Shown in pieces: positions 51,801 to 59,795 of a stretch of 64,000 bases of DNA. The translations under genes and the position numbers were made by a program. Each line of letters starts with the position of its first letter. Positions within the stretch are counted from its first letter, which is position 1. The stretch is taken from contig NZ_CP098514.1 in the NCBI RefSeq assembly GCF_023703775.1, forward strand, positions 1,550,001-1,614,000, written 5' to 3'. The notes under the pieces are model-generated. The model had not been told where the DNA came from and did not search any database. It saw only the letters and a program-made list of their open reading frames with translations. The DNA comes from Haloplanus sp. GDY1. Its GTDB lineage: Archaea; Halobacteriota; Halobacteria; Halobacteriales; Haloferacaceae.

Positions 51801-52892
51801 TCACTCCGGCGTGAGCACCGCGTGCGTGATGTCGGGCGTGAACTCGTCGCCGGGGAGCTGCTGCTCGATGGCCGTCGCGGCGTCGCGGACGGCGAACTCG
51901 TGGGTGTTGATCGCCGCGATGTCGTCGCCCCGCTTCGCGACGATGTCCATCGCGCGCTCGACGTTGAGCGCCTGCCCTCGCCCCCCGATGAGCATGACCT
52001 CGTCGTGGACGAGGCTGTCGGTGTCGATCTCGGTCGTGTCCCCGACGAGCCCCGGCAACACGACCCGGCCCTGGGGCTCGACGACCTCGAGCCCGAGCTG
52101 GATGGCCTGCGAGGAGGGCGCCGTCACCACGACGACCGCCGCCCCGTCGCCGCCGGTCAGGTCGTCGATCCGCCCCTCGGGATCCGGCTCGTCGACCAGG
52201 ACGGTGTCCGTCGCGCCGAGCGACGCCCCGACGTCGAGTCGGTGGTCGTCGGTCGAGAGCCCCGCGAGGACGATGGGGTCAGCCCCCGCCTCGTCGGCCA
52301 CGACGACCGACGCGAGCCCCTGGGCCCCAGGGCCGATGACCACGACGTCGTCCCCCGGATCGACGTCGCCCTTCTCGACGATCCACCGGACGCCGTTACC
52401 GATCACCGAGCCGAGACAGGCGGCCTTCGCCGGCGTCTCCTCGGCTACCGCGTGGACGCGCGTGTTGGGCGGGAGATACATGTACTCGCCGTAGCCGCCC
52501 CAGAGGTGTGGCGGCTCCGAGCAACTGATCGAGACGCCGAAACACCGGTCCTCCTCGCACATGTGGTAGTTGCCCGACTGGCAGTACTGGCAGTCGTAAC
52601 ACGGGACGTACGGTTCGGGCATCACGCGGTCCCCGACCTCGACGCCCATCTTGTCGAGGCTCCCCTCGGCCCCGTCGACGACGCGGCCGACGACTTCGTG
52701 ACCCATGATCAGCGGCAGGTTGGAGAAGTGCTCCTGCCCGGAGTAGAGGCCGATGTCGGTGCCACACACCGACGTCATCTCGACTTCGAGCAGGGCCCCC
52801 GCCGTCGAGACGTCCGGAACCTCGAACGCCCGCCGTTCGATAGTTTTCGGGCCCGTCAGCACCATCGACTCCGTCGTGTCGTCGGTTGGCAT
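51801..52892 (-). CDS. Zinc-dependent alcohol/polyol dehydrogenase (MDR superfamily)
   Basis: A 363-residue medium-chain dehydrogenase. MTSVCGTDIGLYSGQ and MGHEVVGRVV supply catalytic zinc ligands. CYDCQYCQSGNYHMC holds the four structural-zinc cysteines. VVVIGPGAQGLASVVVAD is the NAD(P)-binding Rossmann loop. It resembles threonine/sorbitol dehydrogenase-like enzymes that oxidise secondary hydroxyls. A second member of the family is at 58648-59745. A TATA box is present 27 bases upstream. Confidence 0.9.
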   Translation of the reverse strand: MPTDDTTESMVLTGPKTIERRAFEVPDVSTAGALLEVEMTSVCGTDIGLYSGQEHFSNLPLIMGHEVVGRVVDGAEGSLDKMGVEVGDRVMPEPYVPCYDCQYCQSGNYHMCEEDRCFGVSISCSEPPHLWGGYGEYMYLPPNTRVHAVAEETPAKAACLGSVIGNGVRWIVEKGDVDPGDDVVVIGPGAQGLASVVVADEAGADPIVLAGLSTDDHRLDVGASLGATDTVLVDEPDPEGRIDDLTGGDGAAVVVVTAPSSQAIQLGLEVVEPQGRVVLPGLVGDTTEIDTDSLVHDEVMLIGGRGQALNVERAMDIVAKRGDDIAAINTHEFAVRDAATAIEQQLPGDEFTPDITHAVLTPE

Positions 52893-52914
52893 GGCTCCCC
52901 GTCGTGCGCGCGCT

Positions 52915-52923
52915 GTAATAAAT
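52915..52923 (-). promoter_or_regulatory. TATA box of the first alcohol dehydrogenase gene
   Basis: The minus strand reads ATTTATTAC, about 27 bases before the ATG at 52892. Confidence 0.55.
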
Positions 52924-52940
52924 CCCCCTCGCAGTCGGCC

Positions 52941-53711
52941 CTACACTTCGTGGCGGACGCCGAGGGTCAGTCCGCCGTCGACGGTCAGCGTCGTCCCCGT
53001 GATGTACGAGGACCGGTCGGAGACGAGAAAGAGCGTCGCGTCGGCGTGATCCTCGGGGTCCGCCCAGCGGCCGAGCGGGATCTTCTCCCGCGTCTCGCTG
53101 CGCTCCTCCTCCGTCGTCAGGTCCTCGATGAGGGGGGTGAGGGTGCCGCCGGGACAGAGCGCGTTGACGCGGATGCCGTACTCGGCGAGGTCCCACGCCA
53201 TGTGTTTCGTGAGGCCGATGACGCCCCACTTCGAGGCGGTGTAGTTCGCGGGCCCCTCGTAACTGATGTTCTGACCCGCGATCGAGGAGATGTTGACGAT
53301 CCGTCCGTCGCCGCTCTCGGCCATCACCGGCGCCGCCTGCACCGAACAGTTGTACACGCCGGTGAGGTTGACGTCGATGACCTGCTGCCACTCCTCGGGC
53401 GTGATGTCCTGGAAGCGCTCGCCGCGCGAGATGCCGGCGTTGTTGACGAGGATGTCGAGGCTGCCGTACTCCTCGACGGTTCGCTCGACGAGTCGCTCCG
53501 CGTCGTCCATCGAGGAGACGTCACACTGGACCGCCGTGGCCGTGATGCCCGCCGACTCGAACGCCTCGACGGTGTCGGCCGCAGACGACTCGTCGATGTC
53601 GGCGACGACCACGTTGGCGCCTTCGGTTCCCAGTTCTTCGGCGATCCGCCGACCGATCCCTTGTGCTGCGCCGGTGACGATAGCCGTCAGTCCGGCCACT
53701 CGAGAGCCCAT
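52941..53711 (-). CDS. Short-chain dehydrogenase/reductase
   Basis: A 256-residue classical SDR. TAIVTGAAQGIGRRIAEELG is the TGxxxGIG cofactor motif, and VVVADIDESSA has Asp after the second strand, favouring NAD+ over NADP+. ILVNNAGISRG, NISSIAGQ (catalytic Ser) and YTASKWGVIGL (YxxxK) complete the active site. The C-terminal ITGTTLTVDGGLTLG is typical. Likely a sugar or polyol dehydrogenase of this pathway. The ATG at 53711 has ATTAATACC 26 bases upstream. It is divergent from the aldehyde dehydrogenase gene. Confidence 0.92.
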   Translation of the reverse strand: MGSRVAGLTAIVTGAAQGIGRRIAEELGTEGANVVVADIDESSAADTVEAFESAGITATAVQCDVSSMDDAERLVERTVEEYGSLDILVNNAGISRGERFQDITPEEWQQVIDVNLTGVYNCSVQAAPVMAESGDGRIVNISSIAGQNISYEGPANYTASKWGVIGLTKHMAWDLAEYGIRVNALCPGGTLTPLIEDLTTEEERSETREKIPLGRWADPEDHADATLFLVSDRSSYITGTTLTVDGGLTLGVRHEV

Positions 53712-53732
53712 ACCCGCAGTGGCGTGTGACGC

Positions 53733-53741
53733 GGTATTAAT
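53733..53741 (-). promoter_or_regulatory. TATA box of the SDR gene
   Basis: The minus strand reads ATTAATACC. The divergent promoter of the aldehyde dehydrogenase gene lies in the same 132-base gap. Confidence 0.5.
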
Positions 53742-53810
53742 TGTGGGGGTCACGGATCGACGGCGGCGCCGACGCTCCCCGAGCGGCGCTGTCGCGTCGT
53801 ACCATGGCAA

Positions 53811-53820
53811 ACTATATTAC
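53811..53820 (+). promoter_or_regulatory. TATA box of the aldehyde dehydrogenase gene
   Basis: ACTATATTAC preceded by GGCAA, 29 bases before the ATG at 53844, which supports that start over the GTG at 53826. Confidence 0.6.
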
Positions 53821-53843
53821 AGAGAGTGTTCGTCTATGAGACG

Positions 53844-55298
53844 ATGTCAGCTGAAGGCAACTACCCGACAGGGCACTATATCGCCGGCGAGTGGCGTGAG
53901 CCCGCCGGGACCGACCACACCGAGGTGCGAAATCCAGCGACGGAGGAGGTGATCGGCGAGTTCCCGACCGCGACGCCGGAGGAGGTAGCGGAGGCGGTCC
54001 GCGCCGCCAACGAGGCACAGATCGAGTGGGGCCGCCGCCCGGCGAAGGAGCGCGGGGACCTCGTCCGCGACGTCGCCGACCTGTTGCTCGAACACCAGGA
54101 CGAACTCGCGGGCCTCCTCGTCGAGGAGCAGGGCAAGCCCCGGTCCGTCGCCGAGGGCGAGATCGCGGCCTCGGCCGACCTCGCGGAGTACATGGCCGAG
54201 TGGGACCGGCGCATCGAGGGGGACATCCTCCCGGGCGACAGTCCGGACGAGAGCATCCACCTCCAGCGACAGCCCAAGGGCGTCGTCGCGGGCATCATCC
54301 CGTGGAACTACCCCATCGCGGTGTTCATCCGGAAGTTCGCGCCGGCGCTGACCGCCGGCAACGCGCTGGTGGCGAAACCCAGCGAAGTCACGCCCGTCGC
54401 GACGCTGCGCCTCGCCGAACTCATCGACGACCACGTCGACCTGCCGGACGGGGTGTTCAACCTCGTCCAGGGCGCCGGCGAGACCGGTGAAGCGCTGGTG
54501 ACCTCCCGGGACGTCGACATGATCTCGATGACCGGCAACGTCGAGACCGGGAAGCACATCATGCGCCAGGCCGCCGACAACCTCACCGAGGTGTCGCTCG
54601 AACTCGGCGGCAAGGCGCCGGCGATCGTCTGGAAGGACGCCGACATCGACGAGGCGGTCGAGGACGTCCTCACCGCCCGCATCACGAACACCGGGCAGGT
54701 GTGTACGTGCGCGGAGCGCGTGTACGTCCACTCGAGCGTCCGCGAGGAGTTCGAGGAGAAGTACATCGACGCGGCACAGGAGATCAGCGTCGGCCCGCCC
54801 GAGGAGGACCCCGACATGGGCCCCCACGTGAACGAACGCGAGTTCGAGAAGACGGACGCGGCCGTCCAGCGGGCCCGCGAGCAGGGCGCCGAGATCCGCC
54901 TCGGCGGGAGCGCCCCCTCCGGCGACTCCTTCGACAGCGGCTACTGGTACGAGCCGACCGTCGTCACCGGCGTCGAGCAGCACATGGACATCATGCAACA
55001 GGAGGTCTTCGGCCCGGTGACGCCGATCATGGAGATCGACACCCTCGACGAGGCCATCGAGTACGCGAACGACTCCCGCTACGGGCTGTCGGCGTACCTC
55101 TTCACCAACGACTACCGGGTCGCGATGCGCGCGGCCGAGGACCTCGAGTTCGGCGAGACGTACATCAACCGGACGCTGGGCGAGTCCTGGCAGGCCCACC
55201 ACATCGGCTGGAACGAGTCCGGAATGGGCGGCGAGGACGGCAAGTACGGCTTCCTCAAGTACACCCAGCTGAAGACCGTCTACCACAACTACTCGTGA
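53844..55298 (+). CDS. Aldehyde dehydrogenase, AldA (lactaldehyde/glycolaldehyde) type
   Basis: A 484-residue NAD(P)-dependent aldehyde dehydrogenase. GVVAGIIPWNYPIAVFIRK and NALVAKPSEVTP form the cofactor site, SLELGGKAPAIV contains the general-base Glu, and ITNTGQVCTCAERVYV the nucleophilic Cys287. The tandem QVCTCAERVYV, the block LAEYMAEWDRRIEGDI and the FGETYINR tail closely recall E. coli AldA, which oxidises lactaldehyde and glycolaldehyde formed from deoxysugars and C2 fragments. It may oxidise an aldehyde released from, or leading into, the sugar-acid pathway. The VOC gene follows after 55 bases. Confidence 0.92.
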   Translation: MSAEGNYPTGHYIAGEWREPAGTDHTEVRNPATEEVIGEFPTATPEEVAEAVRAANEAQIEWGRRPAKERGDLVRDVADLLLEHQDELAGLLVEEQGKPRSVAEGEIAASADLAEYMAEWDRRIEGDILPGDSPDESIHLQRQPKGVVAGIIPWNYPIAVFIRKFAPALTAGNALVAKPSEVTPVATLRLAELIDDHVDLPDGVFNLVQGAGETGEALVTSRDVDMISMTGNVETGKHIMRQAADNLTEVSLELGGKAPAIVWKDADIDEAVEDVLTARITNTGQVCTCAERVYVHSSVREEFEEKYIDAAQEISVGPPEEDPDMGPHVNEREFEKTDAAVQRAREQGAEIRLGGSAPSGDSFDSGYWYEPTVVTGVEQHMDIMQQEVFGPVTPIMEIDTLDEAIEYANDSRYGLSAYLFTNDYRVAMRAAEDLEFGETYINRTLGESWQAHHIGWNESGMGGEDGKYGFLKYTQLKTVYHNYS

Positions 55299-55353
55299 GC
55301 GCGCGAGTCACTCGCATCGACCGACGACCACCCACGACCCAAACCCCAACAGC

Positions 55354-55776
55354 ATGATCGGATCATCCCACCACTACGGCGTTACCGTATCGGACATGGA
55401 CGAAGCGCTCGGCTTCTACCGAGACACCCTCGGCATGGAGGAGGTCGACGCCTTCTCCTTCGCCAGCGAGGAGTTCAGCAAGTTCGTCGGCGTCGAGGAC
55501 GTCGACGTCGACCTCGTATTCCTCGACGCGAACGGCTGTGCCGTCGAACTGCTGGAGTACAACAACCCCCCGGGCGGCGACGCGAACGAGGGCGTCGCCA
55601 ACAACGACGTCGGTGCCGCACACTTCTGTCTCGAAGTCGACGACATCGACGCCGTGTACGAGGACCTCTCCGACGAGGTCGAGTTCGTCAACCCGCCGCA
55701 GACGCTCTCGAACGGCGCCGAAGTCGCCTACATGTACGACCCCGACGGCAACGTCGTCGAACTGCTCTCGGAGTAA
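55354..55776 (+). CDS. VOC family protein (glyoxalase-like)
   Basis: A 140-residue vicinal-oxygen-chelate protein with two beta-alpha-beta-beta-beta modules. HHYGVTVSDMDEALGFYRDTLGMEEVD begins module one with the first metal His; ELLEYNNPPGG, AHFCLEVDDIDAVYEDL and MYDPDGNVVELLSE supply the second module and terminal Glu. The substrate is unknown: lyase, isomerase and dioxygenase activities all occur in the superfamily. Cotranscribed with the aldehyde dehydrogenase and followed by an intrinsic-type terminator. Confidence 0.87.
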   Translation: MIGSSHHYGVTVSDMDEALGFYRDTLGMEEVDAFSFASEEFSKFVGVEDVDVDLVFLDANGCAVELLEYNNPPGGDANEGVANNDVGAAHFCLEVDDIDAVYEDLSDEVEFVNPPQTLSNGAEVAYMYDPDGNVVELLSE

Positions 55777-55798
55777 CGAGTCGACCCGGCCCGTCCGG

Positions 55799-55838
55799 AA
55801 AGCGGCGGTCGCCGTGACCCCGACCCGGCCGCTTTTTT
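55799..55838 (+). terminator. Stem-loop plus T-run after the aldA-VOC unit
   Basis: AAAGCGGC (55799-55806) pairs with GCCGCTTT (55828-55835), an 8-bp stem merging into a TTTTTT run. It separates the aldehyde dehydrogenase/VOC transcript from the next unit. Confidence 0.6.
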
Positions 55839-55884
55839 CGACCCCGTCGTCGCGAACGCTCCGGTCAGCGTGTCAGTCCGGTAG

Positions 55885-55894
55885 CTTGATTAGA
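55885..55894 (+). promoter_or_regulatory. TATA-like element of the second VOC gene
   Basis: CTTGATTAGA, about 28 bases before the ATG at 55917. It decides between two in-frame ATGs (55899 and 55917). Confidence 0.4.
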
Positions 55895-55916
55895 CGAGAT
55901 GCTGACAGTGGAACCG

Positions 55917-56342
55917 ATGTTCGAGCAAGTGCACCACGTAGCCTACACCGTGGACGACCTCGACTCGTACCGGACGTTCTTCGGGGACGTCCTGGAGATG
56001 GAGAAGGTCGACTACCGGGAGATGCCCGAGGACGGGTACAAGGCGGCGGTCTACGACGTCGGCGGCGTCTACATCGAGGTTCAAGAGCCCATGGGCGAGG
56101 ACACCGACACCAAAGCCGAGATGGAGGAGTTCCTCGAGGAACAGGGCAACGGCCTCAACCACGTCGCCTACGAGGTCGACGACATCGCGGCCGCCGTCGA
56201 ACGCCTCGAGACGGAGAAGGGGATCGAGCGCGACTGGGACGAGCCCATCGTGGCGCCGACGTTCCCGGACTGCAAGCTGATCGACATGGAGCCCGACACC
56301 AGCCGCGGCATCTACCTGCAGCTCGTCGAGGAGCTGGACTGA
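55917..56342 (+). CDS. VOC family protein (methylmalonyl-CoA epimerase-like)
   Basis: A 141-residue protein starting MFEQVHHVAYTVDDLDSYRTFFGD, with GLNHVAYEVDDIAAAVERL opening the second module and RGIYLQLVEE giving the final metal Glu. The His, Glu and second-module His positions match methylmalonyl-CoA epimerases, but specificity cannot be inferred and an epimerase or isomerase of a sugar acid is equally possible. Its stop is 6 bases before the SAF-domain oxidoreductase gene, indicating an operon. An upstream ATG at 55899 would add six residues. Confidence 0.85.
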   Translation: MFEQVHHVAYTVDDLDSYRTFFGDVLEMEKVDYREMPEDGYKAAVYDVGGVYIEVQEPMGEDTDTKAEMEEFLEEQGNGLNHVAYEVDDIAAAVERLETEKGIERDWDEPIVAPTFPDCKLIDMEPDTSRGIYLQLVEELD

Positions 56343-56348
56343 TCGACG

Positions 56349-57692
56349 ATGCTCAACATACCGCCACAGCTTCGGGATCGAGAGGAGCCGATCGACGTCG
56401 GCGTCATCGGCTCCGGTCTGTTCGGGACGAAACTCGTCGACCAGATCGAGCGCGTCACCGGCATGCGGACGGCCGCCATCGCCGACATCGACCTCGACAA
56501 GGCCGCCCAGGCGTACGCCGAGTCGGGCGTCTCGACCGACGGCGTGGTCGAGACGACCGACCTCGGGGAGCTGAACGCGGCCATCGCCGACGGGCAACAC
56601 GCCGTGATCGCCGACGGGCCAACCCTCGCCCGCAGCGACGTCGAGGTCGTCGTCGAGGCGACCGGCATCCCCGAGGTCGGTGCCCGGCACGCCTACACGG
56701 CCATCATGGAGGAGACACACGTCGTGATGGTGAACGTCGAGGCCGACACCGTGGTGGGTCCGACGCTCGCCGACCTCGCGGACAAGGCCGGCGTCACCTA
56801 CTCGATGGCGTACGGCGACCAGCCGTCGCTCCTCGCCGAACTGTACGACTGGGCCCAGACGGTCGGCCTCGACGTCGTCGCCGCCGGCAAGGGGAACCCG
56901 TTCATCGAGGAGTACCGGTACGGCACCCCGGACGACGTCTTCGACCGGTGGGGCTTCGACGAGGAGTTCGTCGAGGAACACGGGCTCAACCCGTGGATGT
57001 ACAACTCCTTCCTCGACGGGACGAAGGTGGCCGTCGAGATGTGCGCCGTCGCCAACGCGACCGGGCTCACGCCCGACGTCCAGGGGATGCACCTCCCGGA
57101 CGCCTCCATCGAGGAGATTCCCCAGAAGCTCCGCCCGAAGGAGGACGGCGGCGTCCTGAACGAGGCCGGCGTCGTCGACACCGTCAGTTCGCTCCGCCCC
57201 GACGGCACTGAAATCGACGACAACATCAGCTTCGGCGTGTTCATCGTGACGACGACGCCGAACGAGCGGGTCCAGGAGTACCTCGAACAGAGCAGCGGCT
57301 CCGGGATGTACGTGGCCAACGACGGGAAGTATCAGGTGTTCCACCGGCCCTACCACCTCCCCGGCACGGAGACGTCCGTGAGCGTCGCCAACGCCGCCAT
57401 CCGGAACGAACCGACGGGCGTGCCGCGCGAGCGCGTCGCCGAGGTGGTCGGCGGCGCCAAGCGGACGCTGGAACCGGGCGAGGAACTCGACGGCGGCGGC
57501 GGCTACACCGTCTACGGCCTGCTCGAGGAGGCCGAGACGGCGGAGGAGCAGAACCACGTGCCCTTCGAACTCCTCGACGGCGCCGAGGTGGTCTCGGAGA
57601 TCGCACAGGACGAGATCGTCACCTACGACGACGTCGAACTCGACGAGGACTCGTTCATCTACCGGCTCCGGCGCCTGCAGGACGCCGCCTGA
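56349..57692 (+). CDS. Homoserine-dehydrogenase-like oxidoreductase with C-terminal SAF domain (COG4091)
   Basis: A 447-residue protein. PIDVGVIGSGLFGTKLVDQI (about 15-35) is an NAD(P) Rossmann loop, and VVVEATGIPEVGARHAYTAI a homoserine-dehydrogenase-like motif. VDTVSSLRPDGTEIDDNISFGVFIV and FHRPYHLPGTETSVSVANAA continue the catalytic domain. Residues ~360-447 form a SAF-like domain (KRTLEPGEELDGGGGYTVYG, EIVTYDDVEL). The family includes, as I recall, the Brucella DXP-reductoisomerase-like enzyme DRL, which couples redox to a carbon-skeleton rearrangement. Haloarchaea make isoprenoids from mevalonate, so DXP is not the expected substrate. An oxidative isomerisation of a branched sugar acid is a fitting but unproven role. 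Confidence 0.85.
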   Translation: MLNIPPQLRDREEPIDVGVIGSGLFGTKLVDQIERVTGMRTAAIADIDLDKAAQAYAESGVSTDGVVETTDLGELNAAIADGQHAVIADGPTLARSDVEVVVEATGIPEVGARHAYTAIMEETHVVMVNVEADTVVGPTLADLADKAGVTYSMAYGDQPSLLAELYDWAQTVGLDVVAAGKGNPFIEEYRYGTPDDVFDRWGFDEEFVEEHGLNPWMYNSFLDGTKVAVEMCAVANATGLTPDVQGMHLPDASIEEIPQKLRPKEDGGVLNEAGVVDTVSSLRPDGTEIDDNISFGVFIVTTTPNERVQEYLEQSSGSGMYVANDGKYQVFHRPYHLPGTETSVSVANAAIRNEPTGVPRERVAEVVGGAKRTLEPGEELDGGGGYTVYGLLEEAETAEEQNHVPFELLDGAEVVSEIAQDEIVTYDDVELDEDSFIYRLRRLQDAA

Positions 57693-57746
57693 GCGCGCGA
57701 CCGCGCGTTCGATCGACCGCGTTCGATCACCGGGAGAACCGCGGCC

Positions 57747-58589
57747 TCACTTCTTCGATTCCGCACGGTCGACGAGGGCTCGAAGCTGATCGACGACGGG
57801 CTTGTCGACCGCCGCGCCATCGATCACCGTGACGCCCTCGTCCGTCGCCTCGAAGGCGTCGATGACCCGCTTCGCGCGGGCCACCTCCTCGGCCGAGGGC
57901 GAGAAGACGTCGTTGATCACCGCCGCCTGTTCGACCGTCATCGCCGCCTTCCCGTCGAACCCGACGGCCTTGGCGGCGCGTGCCTCCGCGCGCGTCCGCT
58001 CCTCGTCGTGAACCGCGGCGAGGTTGGGCTTGTCGACGGCGTGGACCCCCGCGCCGTTGGCCGCCATCGACAGCAGGAACCGCGGCACCGAGAGGTCGGT
58101 CTCGTCGAGGATCGACATCCCCATGTTCATCTGGAAGTCGATGGCCGCGAACATGAGGCCGTGAATCCGCTCGCTCACCCGGGCGATCCCCTGGGCGTCG
58201 AACATCGCGCTCGGCTTCTCGATCAGGGGGTGGAGGTCGACGTCGACGCCGTACTCGTCCAACACGTCGTCGACGAGGCGGACCTCGCTCGCGTCCCGCA
58301 CGTCGGGGAGGAGCAGGACGTCCGGCAGGGCGTCGGCGGTCGCGATCGTCCGGACGTCGTCGATCCCCCGGTCGGTGTCGACGCCGTTGACGCGCACGGC
58401 GAGTCGCTGTGACGTCTCGCCGAGGTCGGCGAGCGTCTCCAGCGTCCACTCGCGGGCCGCGGCCTTCGCGGCAGGGCTGACGGTGTCTTCGAGGTCGACG
58501 ATCACGACGTCGGCGGGCGAGCCGATCGCCTCGACGACGCCCTCGTCGTCGGACCCGGGAACGAACAGATAACTGCGGTCGGCGGACAT
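57747..58589 (-). CDS. HpcH/HpaI aldolase/citrate lyase family protein (CitE-like)
   Basis: A 280-residue TIM-barrel lyase. SYLFVPGSDDEGVVEAIGSPADVVIVDLEDTVSPAAK is the CitE N-terminus with the metal-binding and CoA-contacting residues. LPDVRDASEVRLVDDVL and PLIEKPSAMFDAQGIA carry the catalytic Arg/Glu region. MFAAIDFQMNMGM replaces the usual GxxDLxxDLG, with the second Asp changed to Asn. Family activities are cleavage of malyl-CoA, citramalyl-CoA or hydroxy acids. It may split a C-C bond late in this pathway. GTTTACTATC on the minus strand is its TATA box. Confidence 0.87.
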   Translation of the reverse strand: MSADRSYLFVPGSDDEGVVEAIGSPADVVIVDLEDTVSPAAKAAAREWTLETLADLGETSQRLAVRVNGVDTDRGIDDVRTIATADALPDVLLLPDVRDASEVRLVDDVLDEYGVDVDLHPLIEKPSAMFDAQGIARVSERIHGLMFAAIDFQMNMGMSILDETDLSVPRFLLSMAANGAGVHAVDKPNLAAVHDEERTRAEARAAKAVGFDGKAAMTVEQAAVINDVFSPSAEEVARAKRVIDAFEATDEGVTVIDGAAVDKPVVDQLRALVDRAESKK

Positions 58590-58612
58590 GACGACCGTCG
58601 CTACGGCCGCCG

Positions 58613-58622
58613 GATAGTAAAC
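58613..58622 (-). promoter_or_regulatory. TATA box of the CitE-like gene
   Basis: The minus strand reads GTTTACTATC, 28 bases before the ATG at 58589. Confidence 0.5.
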
Positions 58623-58647
58623 GTTGGGTGGGGAGCCGAGTCGACCG

Positions 58648-59745
58648 TCACTCGGGGACGAGCGACGCCCGCGCCACGTCGCGCTCGTCGGAGCGGCGGA
58701 TGGCGGCGTCGACGTCGTCGAGGGCGAACCCCTCGCCGACCAGTTCGTCGAACGGGTAGTCGTCGGCCGTCTCGCGCAGGAAGTCGAGGGCCGTTCGGAG
58801 ATACCAGGGGTCGTAGCGCATCACCGACACCACGTTGATCGACTTGCGGGTCATCGCCCCGGGATCGAACTCGGTCGTGTGGCCGGGGATGACGTTCCCC
58901 ATCTCGAGGTAGCGCCCGCCGGGGCGGAGGAGTTCGATCCCCTCGGCGAACGCCTCGGGGACGCCCGCGACTTCGACGCCCACGTCCGCACCCTGCCCGT
59001 CGGTCAGTTCGCGGACCCGGTCGGCGCGCTCCTCGACCGAGTCGTACGTCCGGAGGTCGACGGTGTGGTCCGCGCCGAAGCGTTCGGCCAGGTCGAGGCG
59101 GTCCGCGACCCCGTCGATCACGATCGTCTCGGCCCCGCGTTCGGTGGCCGCCGCGACGGCGTTGAGGCCGAGGCCGCCGGCGCCCTGCACGACGACCGTA
59201 TCGCCCCACCCGACCTCGGCCTTGTCGAGGCCGCCGAGCACCTGCGCGAGCGCGCAGTTCGCGCTCGCGGCCGGCCCCTCGGGGACGTCGGGCGACACCT
59301 TGTAGAAGAACTGTTCGGGGTAGACGTAGTAGTGGGAGGCGAACGTGCCGTGAAAGTGCGGGTGCGTGTCGGCCGACTGCGACCAGTAGTCGTAGGCGTG
59401 CTCGCAGAGGCGGAACTCGCCGGCCCCACAGCGGGGACACGCCTCACAGATCGCGAAGTACGTGGGGACGATCAGGTCCCCCTCCTCGACGGGGCGGCCC
59501 GCGTTGTCGGTCGTGACGTTCTCGCCGAGGTCGACGATGCGACAGAGCCCCTCGTGACCCAGCGGCCCGTCGTTGATGTGGGGGTGACCGCCCCGCCACA
59601 TGTGCAGTTCCGAGCCACAGACGTTGGCGCGGACGATCTCGGTCACGATGGCGTCCGGGTCCGGCGACGGGACGTCGAACTCCTTCAGTTCGACGTTCTT
59701 CGTCCCGTTCAGACAGGCGATCCGGCCGCGAGTGTGCGAACTCAT
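58648..59745 (-). CDS. Zinc-dependent alcohol/polyol dehydrogenase (second copy)
   Basis: A 365-residue MDR dehydrogenase. VCGSELHMWRGGHP and LGHEGLCRIVDLG have catalytic zinc ligands, CEACPRCGAGEFRLCEH the structural-zinc cysteines, and VVVQGAGGLGLNAVAAATERGAETIVIDG the NAD-binding loop with an acidic residue favouring NAD. An aromatic insert (YDYWSQSADTHPHFHG) follows the structural zinc site. It is only distantly similar to the enzyme at 51801-52892. Expected substrate is a polyol, sugar or hydroxy acid. Minus-strand TAGATTTACC is the TATA box. Confidence 0.9.
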   Translation of the reverse strand: MSSHTRGRIACLNGTKNVELKEFDVPSPDPDAIVTEIVRANVCGSELHMWRGGHPHINDGPLGHEGLCRIVDLGENVTTDNAGRPVEEGDLIVPTYFAICEACPRCGAGEFRLCEHAYDYWSQSADTHPHFHGTFASHYYVYPEQFFYKVSPDVPEGPAASANCALAQVLGGLDKAEVGWGDTVVVQGAGGLGLNAVAAATERGAETIVIDGVADRLDLAERFGADHTVDLRTYDSVEERADRVRELTDGQGADVGVEVAGVPEAFAEGIELLRPGGRYLEMGNVIPGHTTEFDPGAMTRKSINVVSVMRYDPWYLRTALDFLRETADDYPFDELVGEGFALDDVDAAIRRSDERDVARASLVPE

Positions 59746-59770
59746 GACAGCACATGCAGAACAGGCCAGG

Positions 59771-59780
59771 GTAAATCTAT
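59771..59780 (-). promoter_or_regulatory. TATA box of the second alcohol dehydrogenase gene
   Basis: The minus strand reads TAGATTTACC, about 30 bases before the ATG at 59745. Confidence 0.5.
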
Positions 59781-59795
59781 CGCCGGTGTGTCCGG

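Noticed and set aside
55799-55898. A small RNA gene between the two VOC genes
   Set aside because: The stem-loop ends directly in a T-run, which is explained by termination of the upstream transcript, and no promoter precedes it.
56349-57692. Housekeeping homoserine dehydrogenase for threonine synthesis
   Set aside because: The SAF-like C-terminal domain and the catabolic neighbours differ from biosynthetic homoserine dehydrogenases, which end in an ACT domain or lack an extension.
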